Shown: positions 1 to 10,850, counted from the first letter of the stretch. The stretch: 64,000 nt of DNA from Zingiber officinale (GCF_018446385.1 NC_056002.1:28878636-28942635), one strand, 5' to 3'. A program made the numbers and translations. Notes: a model not told the origin generated them from the letters alone.

Positions 1-144
1 TTTGAGAAAAATATAGGTGTATTTAGTTTTCGTATATTAGATGTATTTAGTTTTAATGACTATCCTTAGATGCATCATTAAATAGTTTTAATATTTCTGA
101 AATGATACTATAAATATTACATTCTTGTGAAAATAAATAAATAA

Positions 145-238
<94 letters not shown>

Positions 239-258
239 CAATAATTGCTCCACAAAAC
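1..258. other. AT-rich flank of the first CACTA element
   Basis: No gene is visible. The stretch is AT-rich and dominated by the microsatellite annotated separately. The open frame of alternating Ile-Tyr that crosses it is only the translation of the AT repeat. Confidence 0.6.
130..235. repeat. (AAAT)n then (AT)n microsatellite
   Basis: A few AAAT units run straight into an uninterrupted AT dinucleotide array of about 85 bases. Such arrays are length-polymorphic and often mis-assembled, so the number of units should not be trusted exactly. Confidence 0.95.
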
Positions 259-286
259 CACTATGTGAAAATTGGGTATAGACTTC
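259..286 (+). repeat. CACTA copy 1, 5' terminal inverted repeat
   Basis: It begins CACTATGTGAAAATTG and continues into TATAGACTTC. The first 16 bases are identical to the terminal repeat of the second element at 10806, which identifies this as a transposon end. Confidence 0.75.
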
Positions 287-403
287 ACCACATGTTACTT
301 CCGCGATTAGAATTTATGAAGTAATATATAGTAATCAACTTCGGTTATAAAAATGACGAAGTAAATATTATTTTAGACTTCATAGGTTAAAAAATATGGA
401 CCA

Positions 404-1306
404 TGTAGGTGCAACGGAGGCCGGCAAGAGAGGAGTGAATTGCTGAAAACAAAAATAAACTATACCCCTCCTCGGATTTCAACTCAGAAAAGCAATAGTA
501 AAATAATAACAAATAAAGAAATAGAAATTAAGTAGAAGACATGAATTTAACCTGGTTACAACCAAGAGGGTTATTAATCCAGGGCAGTGACAAAAACGCG
601 GTAAAAGATCTCCTTTTGCTGAAGGCGGAGAAGCCTTTTGCACTTTGAGGCTTAGAACTATTGCTAGGAAAGACTATACAATTGATTGCTTGAGTTGTAT
701 TGAATTCCTAGCTCCATGGGTCCTTTTATAGCCCCTGGAAATTCTATCTCGGAGGTCCAGGGCGCCTCCAACAGAGGTCCAAGGCACCTCCAAGGGGTGA
801 GCGGATAAAACTTTATCCGCAGCGCAAACGGTCAGTTTTGACCTGTTGAAGGCGGCTTCAACAAGGCTGAAGGCGCCTTCAACAAGGCTGAAGGCGCCTT
901 CAAGCTTGAGGCGCCTCCAAGCTGGCAGCTTGAATTCCAGCTTGCTTCTTTGCTTCGCTTTGACTTTCGACGCCCCGATCTTTTGGGTGATTGCGGCTAA
1001 TCGGAATAGGGCTCACCCGAACTTAATTCTCGGCCTTCTCCTCGAGCAGCCTTCCTCCCCGGCTTAACGTCCCTTGAACGCCGCGCACGTTCTTCTCGCC
1101 CACCGGAGTACTCTTCCGCAGTTCTCTCGTCCTTCAAACGCACCGAGCCCGTCGGCTCCCTTCCCGTGTCGTCCTTCTCGCTAGCTGCATCTTCCGCTTG
1201 ACTTTCTGCGCTCCTAAGTTCCTGCACATTTAGACACAGGGATCAAACATAAAGCATGACCTAACCAACTTGGTTGATCACATCAAAACTACCACGGGGT
1301 CCAACA
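404..1306 (-). repeat. 3' LTR of element A (left copy)
   Basis: 903 bp, TGTAGGTGCA to GGGGTCCAACA on the plus strand. A minus-strand TATA box (TATAAAA, complement of 724-730) lies in the LTR. Around 845-925 it holds an array of the palindrome GAAGGCGCCTTC and its variant GAGGCGCCTC. It differs from its partner LTR by palindrome number and by an indel of about 30 bases near 1111-1155. Confidence 0.93.
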
Positions 1307-1525
1307 ATCTCCCCCTTTTTGATGTGCATCAACCCAAATTCAAGTTAGGGTAAAAACAGACAAAAAAAAATAATTTTAAAGAAAAAATTACTAAACTAGC
1401 ATATTAAGCATAAGTTTTACAATAAATAAAATTACAACACATTTTAGGAAAAAATATTAAAATTTTAATTTTTTAATTTTCCTAACTCCCCCTAAATTTG
1501 TACTTTTCTCTCCCCCTTTGATCAC
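1307..1525 (-). promoter_or_regulatory. Three polypurine tracts of element A
   Basis: On the minus strand, AAAAAGGGGGAGAT directly abuts the 3' LTR (1307-1320). Two further copies of the AGGGGGAG core follow upstream, as plus-strand ctccccct near 1487 and tctccccc near 1510. The polypurine tract primes plus-strand DNA synthesis. Several copies of this core are described as typical of Sireviruses. Confidence 0.8.
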
Positions 1526-2079
1526 AGCAAAAACGGGGTGATAACTCAAAAATATATTAGGAAATTTTAAGTTAGAAAAAATTTCGATGTAAGAAAAAAA
1601 AATTCTAAGTAACATAAATATTTGAATTTTTTTTTTCAAAAGTTTTCAAGTCAAATGAATTTTTGAATTTTCCAAAAAAATTCTAAGTAAAAATGAAGTT
1701 TAAAAAATTCTAAGTAAAAATAAATGTGATGTGGAAAAAGAATTTTATGAATTTTTCAAAATAATTTCTAAGTCAAGATCAATTTTTAGAAATTTCCAAA
1801 AAATGTTTGAAAAACTTTCAAAGCATTATTTAATTCTAATTTTAATGCTTTTATCAGAAAGTTAATTAAACATTTTATTTCGATATTTCGGCTTCCAGGT
1901 CGTGGCGAGGCATTAGGCCTTCTTGGTTATTGGAGCAACAACCACTTCCTTAGACAAATCTTCCATAAAGAAACTCAATGTTTAATTTTCTCACTGTAAG
2001 CTTTTAACCAAAAAAATTTTTAAACTAGCAAAGATTTTGGAACCTAATAAAGTTCCTTCTTACAAGGTTGGTCAAAAAC

Positions 2080-3444
2080 TTAGGGTTTTGGACCCTGATG
2101 GTTTCTAACGTACCAATTTAATTTTCCATAAATTCTAATTTTTGATTTTGGAAATTTATTTAAACATGCATCAGATTTCAATTTTTCAATTTCTAACTTT
2201 AATTTATCATTTTTTGATTTTATGCTATTGTACATCTCAAGTGGACATGCTTTTGCTAATTTCATTTTCAATTCTTTATTTTCTTTTTCTAATTCGAATA
2301 AGTCTTTAGAAAGATATTTAATAAAGCCATAAGACTGAGTCAGGGTTAGATTGCATACCTGACTTACCTGACTCGGTGAGGCTCCCCCTTCACTGCAACT
2401 TTCCTCTTCTGATGTTCCTCCCCCTTCATCGATACTCATCTCTGAGCTTGACTCTTCTTCCAGCTGATGGTTAGCTATTAGAGCTAACCCCAAGAATTCT
2501 TCGACGTCTGATTCGGAGGATGAGTCTGACCAAGTGGCCTTTAGGTTCTTGTGTTTGGAGGATTCTGGTTTCTTGTACTTGGTCTTTGCCTTCTCCTTTT
2601 GCTTGCTCTTCAATTTCGAACAATCATCCTTAATGTGCCCTTCTTCATTGCAGTTGTAGCAACAAGTTGTTCTTCTTTTTCTCTCATGCCTCTGCGATCT
2701 AAATTTGTTAGATTTAAAAAATTTATTGAAGCGTCTTACCAGTAATGTCGCTTCTGATTCGTCGACCGAGGCTTCGGAGTCAGAACTGTTCATTTTTTCC
2801 TTTAAGGCAATGTTCTGACTGGTCTTCTCTACTCTATTGGGCTCTGAAACTCGAGATTCGTGAAGTTCAAAAGTGGAAAATAATTGTTCTAAAGTATTTA
2901 CCTCGAGGTCCTTAGAGATGTAGTACGCATCTACTAAGCAGGCCCACTCCAGAGTTCTGGGGAAGGCATTGAGCGCGTACCGGATAGAGTCCCGATTCAT
3001 TACCTCTTCTCCAAGATTGGTTAGTTGCGTGATCAGCTCTTTGATCCTTGCTTGGAGTTGCGCTACATTCTCGCCTTGGTTCATCCGGAGGTTCGTCAAC
3101 TAGTTCCGGAGGATGTCGTGCCTCGCTAGCTTCGCTTCTGAGGTACCTTCGTGAAGCTCCAGGAATTTTTCCCAGAGATCTTTCGCAGAGTCCTAGCTTC
3201 TGATCCGATTTATCTCCTAAGGTGGCAGAACACTGAGCAGGTGGAACTCAGCCTTTCCGTTGGCGACGAAATCAACTTGCTCCTTCTTGCTCTATGTGTT
3301 TTCTTCTTTATCTTTCGGCACTACAAAATCATATTTCATTGTAATAAGAATATCAAAATCCGTTTTAAAAAATACCTCCATTTTTTTCTTCCATGTGGCG
3401 AAATCTCCGTCGAACTTTGGAGGATGAATATTTGCTCCGGCCAT
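2080..3444 (-). pseudogene. Broken gag of element A
   Basis: The minus-strand reading starts with ATG at 3444 (MAGANIHPPKFDGDF..W) and shows the gag-type capsid region (UBN2-like, ending ..LWEKFLELHEGTSEAKLA) crossed by premature stops. A clean 339-residue frame then runs from 3099 to 2080. This later part holds ALNAFPRTLEWACLVDAYYISKDL, an intact CCHC zinc knuckle (CYNCNEEGHIKDDC), a long Asp/Glu/Ser-rich stretch and a leucine/lysine-rich coiled-coil tail. In a working element the product would coat and package the RNA. The stops in the first 115 codons mean this copy cannot make full-length Gag. Confidence 0.85.
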
Positions 3445-3490
3445 TGTCTTGATCGTTGTGCTTCAGTCGGCGATTAGTCCTTCTAAGGCG

Positions 3491-3509
3491 GTCTTGCTCT
3501 AATACCAAT
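3491..3509 (-). promoter_or_regulatory. Primer-binding site of element A
   Basis: Immediately inside the 5' LTR the minus strand reads ATTGGTATTAGAGCAAGAC. It is complementary, with one change from TGGTATCAGAGC, to the 3' end of plant initiator tRNA-Met, the usual Copia primer. Confidence 0.85.
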
Positions 3510-4381
3510 TGTAGGTGCAGCGGAGGCCGGCAAGAGGGGGTGAATTGCTGAAAACAAAAATAAACTATACCCTCCTCGGATTTCAACTCAGAAAAGCAAT
3601 AGTAAAATAATAACAAATAAAGAAATAGAAATTAAGCAGAAGACAGGAATTTAACCTGGTTACAACCAAGAGGGTTGTTAATCCAGGGCAGTGACAAAAG
3701 CGCAGTAGAAGATCTCCTTTTGCTGAAGGCAGAGAAGCCTTTTACACTTTGAGGCTTAGAACTATTGCTAGGAAAGACTATACAATTGATTGCTTGAGTT
3801 GTATTGAATTCCTAGCTCCATGGATCCTTTTATAGCCCCTGGAAATTCTATCTCGGAGGTTCAGGGCACCTCCAACAGAGGTCCAAGGCGCCTCCAAGGG
3901 GTGAGCGGATAAAACTTTATCCGCAGCGCAAACGGTCAGTTTTGACCTGTTGAAGGCGCCTTCAACAAGGCTGAAGGTGCCTTCAAGCTGGAGGCGCCTC
4001 CAAGCCTGATGGAGGCGCCTCCAAGCTGGCAGCTTGAATTCCAGCTTGCTTCTTTGCTTCGCTTTGACTTTCGACGCCCCGATCTTTTGGGTGATTGCGG
4101 CTAACCGGAATAGGGCTCACCCGAACCCAATTCCCGGCCTTCTCCTCGAGCAGCCTTCCTCCCTGGCTTAACGTCCCTCGAACGTCGTGCACGTTCTTCT
4201 CACCCACCGGTGTACTCTTCCACAGACGGGCTCCCTTCCTGTATTGTCCTTCTAGCTAGCTGCGTTTTCCGCTCGACTTCCTGCGCTCCTAAGTTCCTGC
4301 ACACTTAGACACAGGGATCAAACACAAAGCAGGACCTAACCAACTTAGTTGATCACATCAAAACTACCATGGGGTCCAACA
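3510..4381 (-). repeat. 5' LTR of element A (right copy)
   Basis: 872 bp. A TATA box on the minus strand (complement of 3828-3834) matches the one in the partner LTR. Palindromes of the GAAGGCGCCTTC/GAGGCGCCTC type lie at about 3950-4025, in a different arrangement from the left LTR. Confidence 0.93.
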
Positions 4382-4635
4382 GACCACACTTCTCATTTTA
4401 ATTGATATTTTACTTTGTAATATTTATTCGATGAAGTAATAGATTATAAAATAAAATTTAATTTTGTAAGTATTGAAGTAATAAATTTGATCCAGTGAAA
4501 ACACTTTTCCCTTTTATCCCTAATTTTTTCACTCAATCCCCATTTCGCAAAAACCCTACGTGGCAGATTTTGTCTCCAACATTCCATTGCCATGAACCCT
4601 AAAAGCCATGGATCTACCTCTCTCGGAAGTAGCCA

Positions 4636-4791
4636 ATGGAGGATCCTCCCTCTAGTGCTATGTCTTTTTCTACCAAGCCTGATCCTTCCGCATCTGGCAT
4701 CATGAATCCCACTCCTACCTCACAGCAGTCCAATGTTCACGGGAATGCAGAGGAGGATGGAAAGCAAGAGCAGACAGAAGGGAGGAGGCGG
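4636..4791 (+). other. Possible first exon of a gene fragment inside the CACTA element
   Basis: An ATG frame starting MEDPPSSAMSFSTKPDPSASG ends at a good donor (GGCGG|GTGAGT), after a pyrimidine-rich leader. The composition is coding-like but I recognise no family. It could be captured host sequence or the start of the transposon's own cargo gene. No continuous downstream exon was traced with confidence. Confidence 0.25.
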
Positions 4792-4859
4792 GTGAGTTTG
4801 TTAGGGGTCATTCTCAGGCGTGGTGAGGGTTTCCGAGGATAAGGAATCCAAATCCACAT

Positions 4860-7320
4860 GTAATCTTCTTCTTCTTCTTCTCTAAATACCTAATCTTCTT
4901 TCCTCCTCTTTTTCCTTTCTTAGACCCCTCTTTTTTTCCTTCTCTAAATTTCTCAAATTGTCCCCTTCTTTACATTTGGAGTACTTCACCAGCATTGTAT
5001 TATGATTTAAGATCCATCTGTGGGGTGGAAAGCACACATATGTGTGTGAGCGTGAGGCAACGCCACTACGTTGGTCTTGTCTTGCCTTTCTTATAATTGT
5101 TACTAGAATATATTTTGTGTGCTCATACTTTATTGTTTCTTTTCAATGTTACATGTAGTAATATCTAATGGTCCTTAGCGGATTTACGTTCTTTGATATC
5201 TTGATTCATAGGAACAAGTGAAATTATGTACATTCTATATTTTCCCTAGCTTGCTAGATAATTACTTCATGGATGTATCTTTTTTCAATATAACTCGGCA
5301 GAATGTTAATAAGAAAACATGACAGATGCATTGATAAGAGCTATCAAAATCAGTAAACTAAAGAATGAACTAAAGGATGTAAGAGATGGCTGCACTAGTA
5401 AAAGGAACTATTCATCGTGCCTTCTTTTTTTTGTTTTTGGTTTTTTGCTTAATCAATTATTGTTATACAATCTACATGCTTGTGTTACTTCATTTCTATA
5501 CATGCCGACACTTGAATATTCTGGAATTTAAATTTGTCCTTGTAATAGAAGACAACACGGGATACCTAAATATGAAAATGAAGTTTTCATTGACGCTCTC
5601 AATCCTACTCCGCTTAGTAATTTCCTGCCTAATTTCGAGTAAAGAAAACAAATGTAAAGATATGGTACAACTTATTTAAGGTGGTGGCTAAGATAATTTA
5701 GAAGCACTAACTGTAAGAAAGGTGGAGTGTTTTTGGACTTTTGTGGGTGTGTTTAACACTTAGATCTATTTCCATGTTGGATACTCATGCCCAAGTTGAA
5801 TTAATAGCTTTTTAATACATCAACTGCAATTTGATTAGTCTACTTTTATTTCTACTTCATGTTTTTATTTCTAATGTGCTGGTTAAATTCGTGGTTGAAA
5901 TTGTTTGATATCATAGTTTATATCTATTCCACTTGTGTTTATATTTTCTATTTCATAATTTGCTAGTTAGTTATGTAACACATTAATCTGCATATCATGC
6001 TAATTTTGGAAAGTGTAGAAACTCATACCACAAAACAATAAGATGAATGTTGTGTTATTTATATCCTTATTCTTAATAGTAGTAAGCTATTGGTTATCCT
6101 GGTAATCAATAGTCTCCACTATCCCGGTATTGCTATAAGTTCCTATCTAGTAGAACTTTGAGAGCAAGGATATAAATAACATAGAGTTCCAATTTTGGGA
6201 ACAACTATAATTATAAGTTCCAATTTTCTTCATAGAGTTAAAATGAACTACTGATGGACATTTATATTTTTTTCCCCTATCACTAGATCCATTCAAACTT
6301 CTAAAGGGTGGGCTTCCCCCAAAAAGTTGAAGAATAACTCTTTGATAATCATAAGTGGATAGATTCAGATGTTTGATCTTCAATTCTGGCCATTGGCAGA
6401 CACCTACTAAAGTCTTTGATATGTACGTTTTTAATAAATTTGGCTTCCATATTTTGCCCATATTTACCTTGATTTTATTTGGAAGGTGAAGTCGATATTG
6501 TCCTTGAGGCTTCTTACTAACCTTCATTTTAGTTCTAAATTTTTTTTTGTTTTATTCACTTGAATTTGGTAGCCTATCTTCTCTAGCTTTTCTATCCATA
6601 TTTAAGAATCTAATTGTAGAAAGAGGAAGTATGATATAGAGAATAAATGTACTATTTTTCTAAATTCTAGTACGGGCTTCTTTCCTTTGAAATGTTTCCT
6701 CACTACTTGTTTACCTTATTTTGTTGTTCATTATGTTAACTGAAGAGATTGTTCTGAAATGGATTTACTATAGAATAGATGCTCAAATAAATTTTTTGTA
6801 CATATATATGCATCTATATTCATCTCTTTTTTCAGTGTTATGGACTTATGGATGAATACATGCTAAATTATCTAGAGCCCTCTATCATCCAATCTAACCT
6901 AATTTTTTTTTCATTTGTTGTAAATTGATTCTCTAGGTCCATCAATCACAATATACTCATCAAGTTAGTTTGTTCCATGGATTATAAACTAAGAATGTTG
7001 CTGAAGATTATATAGATTAGAGTCAAGTCATTGTAAACCTTTTATATATAGTTCTTCTATTCCTAATATTTCATAGACATATCATGGAAAATTAGCATCG
7101 AGGGAGCCCATGTGAAAGATGTGAATAGGACTAACAAACTTTTTCTGATATTGGCATCCGTGTTTTTCTCCCTTCTAATTTTTATAGATCAAGATAATTA
7201 AAATATGAAATTCAAGATGTGAAAGATGTGATTTTTTACGATTACATTGTCATTACCTTGCAATTATCTTATAGTTACTTTTACAAATACTTGAAGAAAT
7301 AAAATAGAGTTGAGTATGTC
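4860..7320. other. Internal CACTA sequence without recognisable gene
   Basis: Mostly AT-rich. Short frames near 5319-5531, 5386-5679 and, on the minus strand, 6147-6527 show no family I recognise. This is probably intron-like or decayed interior of the transposon. Confidence 0.4.
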
Positions 7321-7326
7321 TCATTT

Positions 7327-7965
7327 ATGAATCCTGGTCATATACCTACATGCGGTGTGGGTGAAGAAGACAGTAAATTATCACAACATATTGCTGCTCA
7401 GTTGGATCAAATAAAGATAACATCTTCTTCATCCCATAAAACACTCGGTAAGATTTTAATTATTTATCAATTTCTACTACATGCTAGTCAATTTTATATT
7501 TTCATTTGTGCAGGTACCATTGGATCCTGCCAATAATTAATGAAGATAAAAATATGATATATTTATTGGACTCTTTGAGTAACAGGAACTGAGACCATGC
7601 TTGGCAAATTATTGTGACCAAGTAGGTAGTAGATTATATTGATTGTGAATGCATTCAATTCATTATAGGTTGAAAAAATAACTTCCTATTTTTTACAATG
7701 TAGTGAAATCAAGATATACAATGCATCAAGGGTTATTTCAAAAGGACCAGGTTTTAAATAATTGATAGTATGCATTGTGACTATGTATTTAGACATCAAT
7801 TAATAATTCTTATTATTTGGATTGTGAATCTTTTCATGACATTTTCAATTTTATTAGGGTAATCTTAAATTAAATGGTGGTGTTGAATGTGGATATTGTG
7901 TGATACAGTACATGAAAGAGATAGTCTTGGATGAAAGATCCACAATTGGAGAGGAAGGTGAATTT
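7327..7965 (+). pseudogene. Ulp1/C48 cysteine protease-like fragment, CACTA copy 1
   Basis: The first block reads NPGHIPTCGVGEEDSKLSQHIAAQL and ends at a donor (CTCG|GTAAG) near 7449; the intron ends in TGCAG near 7513. The next block reads HWIL..INEDKNMIYLLDSLSNRN, which holds the catalytic His-Trp and the following Asp of SUMO/Ulp1-like proteases. A last block near 7858-7960 matches LK.NGGVECGYC..YMKEIVLDE, the catalytic Cys region. A stop replaces Tyr in the IPYNTG motif and other stops follow, so it is dead. C48 proteases of this kind are common passengers of plant CACTA and Mutator elements. Confidence 0.6.
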
Positions 7966-8714
7966 TTTGTTTATGAAATATTTTCTTTATAAAATATTAA
8001 GTCATTTTTCATTGATCCTCAAACTTCTGTTAATGCTTCATTTTGCAGCATCAAAAAATAAACAGTATTACAATCAATCTAAGTATGATGAAGTCAGAAG
8101 TGAATAAAGCAAATTCGTCTACTTCTATGTGGATGCTTAAGTGTAGGCTATGATATAAATTTTAGATTATATTTAAAGATTTATAGATACAAAAGTTTTT
8201 GGGTTATGGTTAAATATGTCTTTTATGAATACACTTTTGGGTTATATTTGATATATATTAGTGATATATTTGTTAAATTTTGGTGGTGAAAAATATTATG
8301 TTATAGTAAAATATTATGATATACACTTTTGTTAATTAAAATTATATTGTAGTAATATATGGTCAATTACTTTAACATGATAAATACAAATGATGGAGTA
8401 ATACAACACAAAAGACTTCAACAAATTTAAATAGTGACTTAGTTAAAGAAATTATTTACTTTGTCACTAATCAAATTTGTGAAGTCATATATATATTTTA
8501 TTTCGTCAGTCAATATAACCTATGAAGTAATATATCAACCACTTCGATACTTTTATTGATCTCGATGAAGTAATAGAGCCTTTTTACTTTAAAAATGGTT
8601 TGATTTTGAACCAGATATGGACAGGTGATAGACTTTGGTAATTGTATGACAAAGTAATAAATTAACCTTTTTACTTCACGTGCGTCTACTTCGGTAATTA
8701 TCTACCTATTACTT

Positions 8715-8759
8715 CGGATAATATCCGAAGTCTATTGCTGCTTTTTACATATCTAATGT
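8715..8759 (+). repeat. CACTA copy 1, 3' subterminal and terminal repeat
   Basis: It contains the 19-bp palindrome CTTCGGATAATATCCGAAG followed by TCTATTG and a decayed terminal part ending TAATG. It is the inverse complement of the start of CACTA copy 2. Confidence 0.6.
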
Positions 8760-9425
8760 AAGACTAAACTCTCCAACATATTAGAATTTTTTATAATCTA
8801 TTTTTCATTCACTTTTCTAACACATATCTCTCACCCTTCTAAGAGGCCGGGAATTAAATCTAGGTAAACTATACAAGAACTTTAACCGAAACAGGATAAT
8901 TAAATCACACCATCTCTGACTATATGCACCTACCTACCGTATCGACTTTTCAGCAGCCATGGATTACTCTGCTACGACATCTAATTTATTCAATTCCAGA
9001 ATGAAGCCCATGCTCGACTAACTTTTCGTAAACAGTTGGTCATTGGTGCTGCATGCCATGCATTTTACTTGCAGTGTGGACGAAGGCTGCAAAATTACTA
9101 CTGTCTCTAATGATGATGTTGAATATGAATGCCTCTCCTCTGTATATGAAAATCCCTGCCATCAGCTTTATGAACTATATACCTTCTAGACCTGCAGAAG
9201 CAGAAATGGCTTCTGCACCTAACACAACATTGTGTGCATGCATTGATTGCCATGGCCATGTGCCTGAGTGGCAACCATAATGGCTTGTCCATGTCTGTTG
9301 CTGGCTTAATTAATTACACTGTTAATCAGATGAATTGTAGACATCATCAATGAAGTACAGCAGGAAATTCAAAGTGAGGCCCTCATGGCACTCATGCCCC
9401 ATCATCCCTTTCGCTCTTGATGGAG
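8760..9425. other. Upstream region of the small 9.5-kb gene
   Basis: No recognised gene. Short overlapping frames on both strands near 9053-9292 lack any family signature. The last few hundred bases are the likely promoter of the gene that starts at 9536. Confidence 0.5.
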
Positions 9426-9432
9426 CTATAAA
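9426..9432 (+). promoter_or_regulatory. TATA box of the 9536 gene
   Basis: TATAAAA lies about 105 bases before the ATG in the context GGAGCTATAAAACC. A run of four GCTA units (about 9463-9477) follows in the presumed 5' UTR. Confidence 0.65.
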
Positions 9433-9535
9433 ACCACTTTCCATATCTGAACACTGATCGCTAGCTAGCTAGCTAGCAACGCTTTCGCACGTGATCCTAG
9501 CTAGCTCTCCTAGAGTACTAATTTAGAGGTGAGAC

Positions 9536-10066
9536 ATGAGCTCCGGCTGCAACTCGCTCGGTTGCATCGACGTCGCTCGAGCGCCGGTGAGAGCCACCTA
9601 CGTGAACCTCTACAAGTGGCCGGAATCCGACGCGGAGTTTGTGAAGTCAGTAACCAGTAGAAGAAGAGGAGATCTAGCTGATGACTACAGCGTAAGCAGG
9701 AGGTGGAGCAGAGAAGAGGCAGCGGCGGCGCCGGTGGACAGCTTCTCGTGCCGGCAGAGATATCTGAGAAGCTACACCTTCTCCAGGAAGGAGACCGTTC
9801 CTGAGAAGACCCTGCGTTGCCTTGGGAGAGTCAAGGAGAGAGCCGCTGTGTTTCCTTTCCTGCAGCAGAGGAGCGAAGACAGTCCGAGCAGCTGCTGCGT
9901 TAATGGCGATCATCACTCCAGTGGCCAGATCTGCAGCGAGAAGAAGAAGAAGAAGAAAAAGAAAAAGAAAAAGAAGAAGAAGATGATGTTGTGCTCCACG
10001 CTTTACTTCATCTTCCGCCGTCTCCTTTCCTGCACTGCTAGCGTCGACGTGGTGGAGAGAGCTTGA
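9536..10066 (+). CDS. Uncharacterised plant protein with YLRSYTFS motif, 176 aa
   Basis: This is a single uninterrupted frame with coding-like GC content in an AT-rich setting, and a TATA box at the right distance. The N-terminus (SSGCNSLGCIDVARAPVRATYVNLYKWPESDAEFVKSV, given here in part) leads to a conserved-looking centre, DSFSCRQRYLRSYTFSRKE, then RCLGRVKERA. A run of 14 lysines (9941-9982) precedes a hydrophobic, basic end (FIFRRLLSCTASVDV). I recall small plant-specific proteins of unknown function with the same SCRQ-YLRSYTFS and LLSCT-SVDV blocks, but no defined biochemical role. The lysine run could act as a nuclear or membrane-surface signal; that is a guess. The gene lies between two inverted CACTA 3' ends. 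There is no intron and the start is the first ATG after the TATA box. Confidence 0.75.
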   Translation: MSSGCNSLGCIDVARAPVRATYVNLYKWPESDAEFVKSVTSRRRGDLADDYSVSRRWSREEAAAAPVDSFSCRQRYLRSYTFSRKETVPEKTLRCLGRVKERAAVFPFLQQRSEDSPSSCCVNGDHHSSGQICSEKKKKKKKKKKKKKKMMLCSTLYFIFRRLLSCTASVDVVERA

Positions 10067-10805
10067 AGATGCATGAAGCATCTTCTTCTTCTTCTTCTAT
10101 TTAATCTATCTGTAGCACTTAATTTACGTACCTTCGGAAAAAGAAGACTTGAGCATCATCTTTTTCTTAAATTCATCTACTTCATCTTTCCTATGAACCT
10201 CTAAAATCTAAATTAATGGTTCCACTGGATGTTTAATTGGTTAGAGGATGAAAGACTTACTATAATAGGGTCAGTGTATCAAATTTCAGTGGGTGCATAT
10301 TTTCGGAGAACAAAATTCCTCCTACCTCCTAGCAACTTGAATCAATTTGACTTGACGATGTTTTATAACATATATAATCACTTTTCTTACCATCTAAAAT
10401 CTAAATTGACTTTGATAATGGATTTTTAGTATAATGAATATGGGTCTCGCTTCTGTATTTGAAAAGTCAGATATCCGAGGAAATTTCTTGAAGATCTACG
10501 ATTACGGCTTACAAGTATGTTCTATTAGGAGATAGATGATATATCCACGGCTGGAAGTTCGATGAACTAAAATAATTAAAAGTTGAAAAGTTAAATGAAT
10601 TATAGTAAATATTTTATATTTAAAGAATTGGATATCTAAATTAAAAATAAATAATTTTTTTTAGGGTAAAATTTAAAAGAGCACTTCATTTTTTTTTTAA
10701 TTGTCAAAAGGTCAATTTTTTTTTTAATCAAAAGGTATCTCATACCATCCTATATAATTACTCAACTGCACTCTATTATTTTATTCCCATATTATTATCT
10801 TCTAC
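10067..10805. other. 3' flank of the 9536 gene
   Basis: A CTT-rich stretch follows the stop and is probably the 3' UTR. The rest is AT-rich DNA up to the second CACTA end, with no further gene recognised. Confidence 0.5.
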
Positions 10806-10850
10806 CACTATGTGAAAATTGACAATAGACTTCGGATATTATCCGAAGTA
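10806..10850 (-). repeat. CACTA copy 2 terminal repeat with nested palindrome
   Basis: After the 16-base terminal repeat comes CTTCGGATATTATCCGAAG, a perfect 19-bp palindrome around one central T, about 20 bases from the transposon end. Subterminal repeats are the binding sites of transposase accessory proteins in known CACTA elements. Confidence 0.75.

Larger units (their letters stand above)
404..4381 (-). mobile_element. Complete gag-only Copia-like LTR retrotransposon (element A)
   Basis: Two long direct repeats (404-1306 and 3510-4381) start with TG and end with CA, and the element is flanked by a perfect 5-bp duplication gacca (399-403 and 4382-4386). Read on the minus strand, the order is 5' LTR, a primer site TTGGTATTAGAGC resembling the 3' end of initiator tRNA-Met, a broken gag, several polypurine tracts, then the 3' LTR. 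The internal part is only 2.2 kb and has no protease, integrase, reverse transcriptase or RNase H. The element is therefore non-autonomous and must have been mobilised by an autonomous partner. The repeated polypurine tracts and long LTRs resemble Sireviruses, which is an inference. It sits inside CACTA copy 1 and so is the younger insertion. Confidence 0.93.
259..8759 (+). mobile_element. CACTA-type DNA transposon, copy 1, interrupted
   Basis: The left end reads CACTATGTGAAAATTG followed by ATAGACTTC. The right end near 8715-8759 carries the inverse complement in a decayed form: TACTTCGGATAATATCCGAAG, GTCTATTG, then ACATATCTAATG. CACTA (En/Spm-like) elements start with CACTA and carry short subterminal repeats; here short motifs related to ACTTCGGTAA and CGAAGTAATAG recur near both ends. 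An LTR element has inserted at 404-4381. Without it the CACTA element is about 4.5 kb and encodes no recognisable TNP2 transposase, so it is probably non-autonomous. It carries fragments of a Ulp1-like C48 protease, cargo known for plant CACTA and Mutator elements. The 3-bp flanks (aac and taa) do not match, so the right edge may have decayed. Confidence 0.65.

Noticed and set aside
53..253. 66-residue minus-strand frame of alternating Ile and Tyr
   Set aside because: It is the translation of the AT microsatellite.
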